From NCBI GenBank assembly GCA_031002005.1, contig JARYHS010009186.1, positions 184,848,437 to 184,912,436 of the forward strand: 64,000 bases of DNA, written 5' to 3'. Positions 59,237 to 64,000 of the stretch are shown here, one piece after another (within the stretch, counting starts at the first letter, position 1; each line of letters starts with the position of its first letter). The stretch comes from Vandiemenella viatica (lineage: Eukaryota > Arthropoda > Insecta > Orthoptera > Morabidae). The position numbers and the translations under genes are program-made. The notes below the pieces were generated by a model, which saw nothing but the letters and a program-made list of their open reading frames with translations, had not been told where the DNA came from and searched no databases.

Positions 59237-60508
59237 ATGAAATAAACAACGCGGCAAAACCCGAAAGTCAATTAATCATCATTGATCTTGTTATAAACAA
59301 GAAATTATTTGAATTTATTGCTCCGGCTAAAAATCATTCGAGTTCGGCAGATTGAAACTCTTATCTGCAAGTTTCCTTACCAAGGTCGCTACTTAGGTGA
59401 GAGAGCGCCTTCGAATTTTAGTGCACTTTCATAAAGTAGGTGTTTACCGTGAGTCAGCACAAAGGTAGACACGCCAGCACCTGTCTTCACATAAACCACC
59501 TCCAATCACACTTGTGTCCGCTTGGACACAAACACTTATCACTTTGTACGGGTCGCCTCTTGTTAGCTCCCCGCTCGCCTCTAAGACCTCTCGCCTCGAG
59601 ATCTGTCGGACGAGTCCCTGTTGCCATCATCGCCGCTCGCTTCCACAGCTCCGGGAGACCCCTGGACGTCCGTTCTGCCAATCCAGGCTCGTCTTTCTCC
59701 CTGCCATCTCCGGATACGTCCAGACACGAAAGAAATGTTTTAAGTAAAATAGTAACGAATTTTGTTATTGGAGGGTCACACACACACACGACCTCTCAAC
59801 ATTCAGACTCCTCCTCAGTTTCGGGGAATTGCATTTTATCGGCACTTCCCTGGCTCTCATTGTTCGTGAGGAAGTACTAAAACGCCGTGTCTGAATTTCG
59901 CTACGGTCTGTCACCTGATCACCGTGTCGCTGGCAGTTTATGTCAGCACAGAATATAATTGTTTAATGTTTAATGTTTCGTTGATTCCTTCATACTGTGG
60001 TGAATTAAGAAACAGCTGATTTTCCGTGTATAAATACGGTATGTGAGTGTCCTTAAACTACATCCGGCGGCAATAAAGTAGAGAGATGCCTGTAATATTT
60101 TAATTGCTAGAATTGCACTTCTTAAATAGGTATCTTCGAGTTGAATTTGCGACTGCATTTTCACTAACACAACTTTTGGACATTCTCAAACTATTCTTAC
60201 GAATGCTAATTCCTTCAGAAGGCAATTTGCAGCTCCTAGTTTATCCCTTCTATTAACTCATTTTCGTACCCATTGCTTTTTTTATAGCATAAATATCTTC
60301 ATCTACCTCTTCTAAAATAGCGATTAACATACGCTGTATCAACTCATTCATTTGATTGCATTGGAGCTGTTCATCTGGCAAAATACCTCGAAACTTTTGT
60401 ACTGTACTCGACCGTAGTGCGAACGATTTTTGAGCAGTAACGAGAAATTTACCTACTAAAATACTCGCCACTCGACTAAATTACTAGCGTAGTGCGAACC
60501 AGCCTTAA

Positions 60509-60957
60509 GCCATTCAACACATGCGTCTGCATTGCGAACAGATAAGACTCCCAGGAAGCAAAGCCTTACTTAAACTTTCCTTAGAGGCAGTTGTGATAGT
60601 GAAAAATCTATTAACTTTTAGTTTGATCCATTTTTATTATTATGTCCTGTAATGTTACAGACCTGTATCATATACATCATTCACGTTCATTTTCACTCTT
60701 TCGGTATTTTTATGTTACCCATTTGTATGCCACACGGTTAGTAAATACTATCTAGTATTTATACTACCTCTCTGCCACGTGTTGTAAGAAGTAAGAATGT
60801 TGTATTTTGTCTCTGGTCTAATATTCATATAATATGTTTTGTTATTATCCTTGACTAATTACGAAAAAAAAATGGTTGATAGTAACAGGACTAACTCACT
60901 TAAGCTTAACTTGAATATGTCTTTTGTCAACTAGCCCGTGAAACAATTAATATAATT
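60509..60957. other. No recognisable gene
   Basis: AT-rich spacer; nothing supported. Confidence 0.35.
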
Positions 60958-61245
60958 GAGTGGTCTGGTGGCTCAATGGTAGAGGCGTCTGACTGAAGAT
61001 CTAGAGGTTCTCGGTTCGAATCCCTGTGTCGGCATGGATTTTTGAGGCACTTAATCCGACCTTCACCTCTGGCGTAGCTTGCTTTGTAATGTGACGTACT
61101 ACGCTAGAACGCTTCCGTGGTTCGGATTCCATGTTAAACTGTAGGCTCACTGTAGCCAGTAGGATTTCCGTGTCGGGTTCAGGTGACTATGACAATAGCA
61201 CAATGCGCAGCCAGTAGCAACCCTGTCATCGGAATAAATAGTATC
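60958..61245 (+). mobile_element. SINE-2 family, best-preserved copy
   Basis: A box TGGTGGCTCAATGG, B box GGTTCGAATCCC at the expected spacing, body CCGACCTTCACCTCTGGCG, CTAGAACGCTTCCGTGG, TTCCATGTTAAACTGTAGGC, end CAACCCTGTCATCGG. Same family as 48739 and 4264. No long A tail and no clear target-site duplication. Confidence 0.8.
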
Positions 61246-64000
61246 ATTGATATAATTTTTAATTTATCTTTTTATTTAGGTGCACGAAAAATAGTATTAT
61301 TAGGTACTTAACTGCTAAACATTATATTTAGGAAAACTGCTCCTTTCTTAATTGTTGCACGTGTACAGAAAATTAAATGAACTGTTTATGACAAGGTACT
61401 TAACGGCTAAAAATTTTATTTAGGTTCACAAGGGAAACTTTTATTCGATACTTAACTGCTACAACATGTGTTTTAGAGAAGGTTAATATAAGTAAAAAGC
61501 CATGGTTGTCTCGCTGTGTTACTATTGTGTTATGCACAGGCCATTCCATTGTCGCTACTCCCTTCCCACACCACTGCGTGCCACTGAGTGGGCTTTCTTC
61601 CACTTTCTGACTATGTACTTTGACATTTTCACTTACATAGTGTCAGTGTTTTTCGATACTTACTTTAATCGATCTTAAAATTGTTTCAAATAATATTACT
61701 TTGCTTAGCCTGTACTGAATCGCCCTTTCCTTATCCGACCAATAACGACTCTTACCCGGGGGGTAGAGAAACGCCGGCAAGTTTACTTACCCTTTCAGGC
61801 GTTCTCTGTGGAACACATTTCATACCGTTGTCGTCAGATCAGTAGTTTGTTAGTATTAGCCATTTCAAATTGGACATTTTCCATGTCGTTCGTGATTCTG
61901 GAATGCGACCCAGTGCCGAACGATGTATTCTCATCAAAAGAAATATTTGAAATCTAGAATGAACAATTGCCTCGTAATGTGACAATAAGTAATGATGATG
62001 GTACTTCAGTGCTCATTCATTTTCTCATTACATTTGATTCAGATGAACCGTTGAAAGCAATTCTTAAAATTATAAATGTCGTTTTCTCCGTTCTGTTTTG
62101 TATTATTCCTGCAGGCTTTGTAAATTTAAAAAATGCTAATGGTTCTAATGGTCGAGATGTTCAACAATTAAAAAGAAACAACTTAATAAAGTAGATAGCT
62201 TTTCAAGGCTGTGCGTCATAAGTAATTTCACCAACATTCAATTATTGTTTCACAAGTTAAATTTTAAAAAAATAATGACCAAAACTTATGATTAAACACA
62301 ATACCAAACTTTAAATTCCTGTTATATTTATGATACCTTCCTCTGATATTTGATGGGAAAATGTTTTCTTTACAGTTAAGACTCTAAATTTTGTTTCCTT
62401 AAAAATTGTAAAAAATCTTGTTCTTAATGGTGACACAGTCTTTGCTTGATTTATATTCTTTTTGAATTTATCTTCATAAAAAATATTTATCACATACCCT
62501 GTGGGACTGGTAACATATAAAAACTGTAAGTATGCTACCTGTGCGATATCCGTTAAAATATGAAGCCCAGGTGTTTCTGTCTCCCACGGGGAACCTGTTG
62601 TGTTTGAAACTCACCCTCTGCTATAGAGGGCAATAACGTCACCCAGTTTTTCAGAGACATAACGCAGCGGTGGGATTACACGTCCAGTTTCGTGATAGAA
62701 ATTAAACGGTTGTGTCGTTCGTCCCGTAGCCCTGTCTTGTCTCAAACCAAAACAAGCTGGGTGCAGAGCGACGGAGCCGCACAATGTCGCCGAAATTAAA
62801 TAACGGCGGTCACATTCATTTTAATTGTTATGCGAGTCACCGTTGTTATCCAGAATGGCGGATACGTTACGTTGCGCACAATAGGCCACAACCATGTCTG
62901 AAAATTAAACTTTGCCCCATAATGTATGTACCGTTATAATTCCACAGAAGAAAACAAAAAATAAGCAGTCTGTAATAATTTTTCATTACTCAACCATTAA
63001 AAATGGAAATTAAAGTCATTATCTGTTGTGAAAATATTTTGTATTTTAATCTGAGAATCTTACATTAGATGCATGTTCCCCTCACAACTGAAACATTTTC
63101 AGCTTTCCATACCTTCTTTATCAGTGAAACAGAATTTAATTGCTTGTATTGGAAAATAACGTGGATATTTATTTGTCCGTATAATTCGGAGGTATCAGAG
63201 AAATTATGCAAAAGCTTATATTTTCCTAACTCTATTGCTAATTTTTCAGTTTAAATACTTTGATGTTTGATAGATTACATATTTGTTTTAAAGTTTTTTC
63301 CATTCAGTCTGAATGAAAGTAAAATTTTTCATGCTAATCAGGCCACGAGAACATAAATTTTCCACATCTACTATGTGACATCACATTTGGAAACGGTTAA
63401 TGAATTCATACAGTTCTGTTAAAAACCTTGTTGTCTATATATTAATAGTATTGGAATCAGCTACTTCTTGGACTGCAATTATTACTTTATGGAAACCAAA
63501 TATTGCAGTTTCTTTTACAATTATTCATACGCCTCGTTAGTTTCTTTTAAGTGTCGATTTTTCTTTACTCTCATTTCTAACATTTCAGTGCACAATTGTT
63601 TTACTACTTGATTAAAAATGTTTGTTTTGCAATATCTTAGTTTTAAATTGTTAGCTTGATTGCATAAATATGATTTTGCATCTTCCAAGTTAGTGGAAGG
63701 GGAAGTGTATTGATGTGGAATTTATTTTTTGAGTTTTGGACTTTTTATTTTGCAAATTTCTGGAGACATTTTCGTTGCTCTTGTACTGTACCTACCTTGG
63801 GAACGTGATACATTGAAAAATGGCTTTCTTAAGAGGGCAGATAATTTTCTGCAATATACTTTCCCAATAATGAGATTTTATGCTAACTACACAATCTACA
63901 ATAATTTCATCTCCAAGCCATGCTCTGAATTAATATTCTGTTCCCTTGAATATTAAAGTTTAGTAACAGATCTATTTTCTGGTTAGATTGATAAATTACC
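61246..64000. other. No recognisable gene
   Basis: No gene or known repeat supported. A slightly GC-richer patch at about 62570-62880 contains many CpGs but no coding signal. Open frames such as 61967-62194 and 63729-63956 lack a recognised domain or splice context. Confidence 0.35.

Larger units (their letters stand above)
58742..59276 (+). mobile_element. Penelope-like element 3' end with inverted duplication
   Basis: The plus strand from about 58966 reads KSAVVRHAINTGHEV, FQETRLLWREDQWWPRRVKE and AAEILKNTNNINEDSGLLLC, then DAWRSLL and a stop at 59199-59201. This is like the C-terminal GIY-YIG endonuclease region of Penelope-like elements (H-x-I-N-T-G-H, then K-E-A-x-E-I...N-N-x-N-x-D-x-G). 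The last 193 bp are repeated in inverse orientation at 58773-58965 with one mismatch against 59087-59279. The insertion is bounded by a perfect 14-bp repeat, CATCATTGATCTTG (58728-58741 and 59277-59290). It looks like a 5'-truncated, twin-primed or snap-back product. Confidence 0.8.
58773..59279. repeat. 193-bp near-perfect inverted repeat, 121-bp loop
   Basis: Arms 58773-58965 and 59087-59279 are reverse complements over 193 positions with no gap and a single mismatch near the outer end (CTGG against CGGG). Read-through RNA would form a long hairpin. The arms carry the element's last codons, stop and 3' UTR. Confidence 0.92.
57681..60508. mobile_element. 2.8-kb TIR DNA transposon, apparently non-autonomous
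   Basis: Terminal inverted repeats of at least 55 bp: left GGCTCGTTCGCATTAGGC then TAGTAATTTAGTCGAGTAGC at 57685-57724; right end at 60504 is the complement with a few mismatches. TTAA stands at both outer edges (57681-57684, 60505-60508). No DDE transposase could be read. A minus-strand frame at 58171-58365 is Lys/Arg-rich (SERMKRFWEEKRKKT). A GC-richer block (59420-59800) has open frames with no recognised domain. A Penelope-like insertion sits inside. PIF/Harbinger or a TTAA-targeting group are candidates. Confidence 0.75.

Noticed and set aside
60958..61030. Possible tRNA genes at SINE heads (also at 10690, 48739, 57200)
   Set aside because: A and B boxes are present but acceptor and anticodon stems do not pair properly, and each runs into a SINE body shared by other copies.
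1..64000. CRISPR arrays, operons, rRNA or prokaryotic features
   Set aside because: No regularly spaced short repeats with unique spacers, no ribosome-binding-site-led gene strings, and the sequence is plainly eukaryotic.

Overview
The window is AT-rich, intron-bearing nuclear DNA from an arthropod, most likely an insect. It carries tRNA-headed SINEs, RTE-like, CR1/Jockey-like and I/R1-like LINEs, Tc1/mariner relics, Helitrons and a Penelope-like element. The commonest SINE has a body like SINEs I associate with polyneopteran insects (cockroach, termite, orthopteran, stick insect); that placement is an inference and no species is claimed. There is no bacterial-style gene density. Almost every long open frame is a transposon relic or a chance frame.

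The only host genes I can support are two paralogous three-exon genes on the + strand, coding exons 23479-26318 and 38069-40436. Each has a TATA box, a first exon encoding a signal peptide, a short second exon encoding a cysteine-rich mature peptide (C-x2-C-x-C-x2-C-x3-C-C), and a third, non-coding exon with AATAAA. The predicted precursors are 80 and 75 residues. I do not recognise the family. They lie in a tandem duplication (unit 1 about 18.7-36.4 kb, unit 2 about 36.4-50.7 kb). Introns next to exon 2 differ by only about 4-5 %, whereas the aligned exon-2 coding sequence differs by about 15 %, nearly all of it amino-acid-changing, with every cysteine kept. That pattern suggests diversifying selection on a secreted peptide.

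Layout: 0-6.4 kb, empty AT-rich DNA with a small foldback element and SINE relics. 6.5-10.2 kb, three head-to-tail Helitrons on the minus strand with internal ~147-bp minisatellites. 10.7-16.7 kb, SINE, LINE relics and a TIR element. 17.7-19.5 kb, a fourth Helitron in which the duplication's left edge falls. 19.5-22.5 kb, LINE and mariner relics and a SINE. 22.5-36.4 kb, peptide gene 1 and its downstream DNA, split by a 3.3-kb RTE-like LINE. 36.4-50.7 kb, a patchwork junction, peptide gene 2 and its downstream DNA, split by a 2.1-kb CR1-like LINE and a further ~1.9-kb insertion. 50.7-57 kb, mostly empty with nested SINE/LINE remains. 57.7-60.5 kb, a 2.8-kb TIR transposon containing a Penelope-like insertion folded into a 193-bp inverted repeat with hammerhead-like ribozyme cores. 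60.9-64 kb, one SINE and otherwise nothing recognised.

Elements shared by both units (SINE, Tc1 relic, RTE fragment) are older than the duplication; those in one unit only are probably younger, or were lost from the other. All identities are from reading by eye; no alignment or database search was run.
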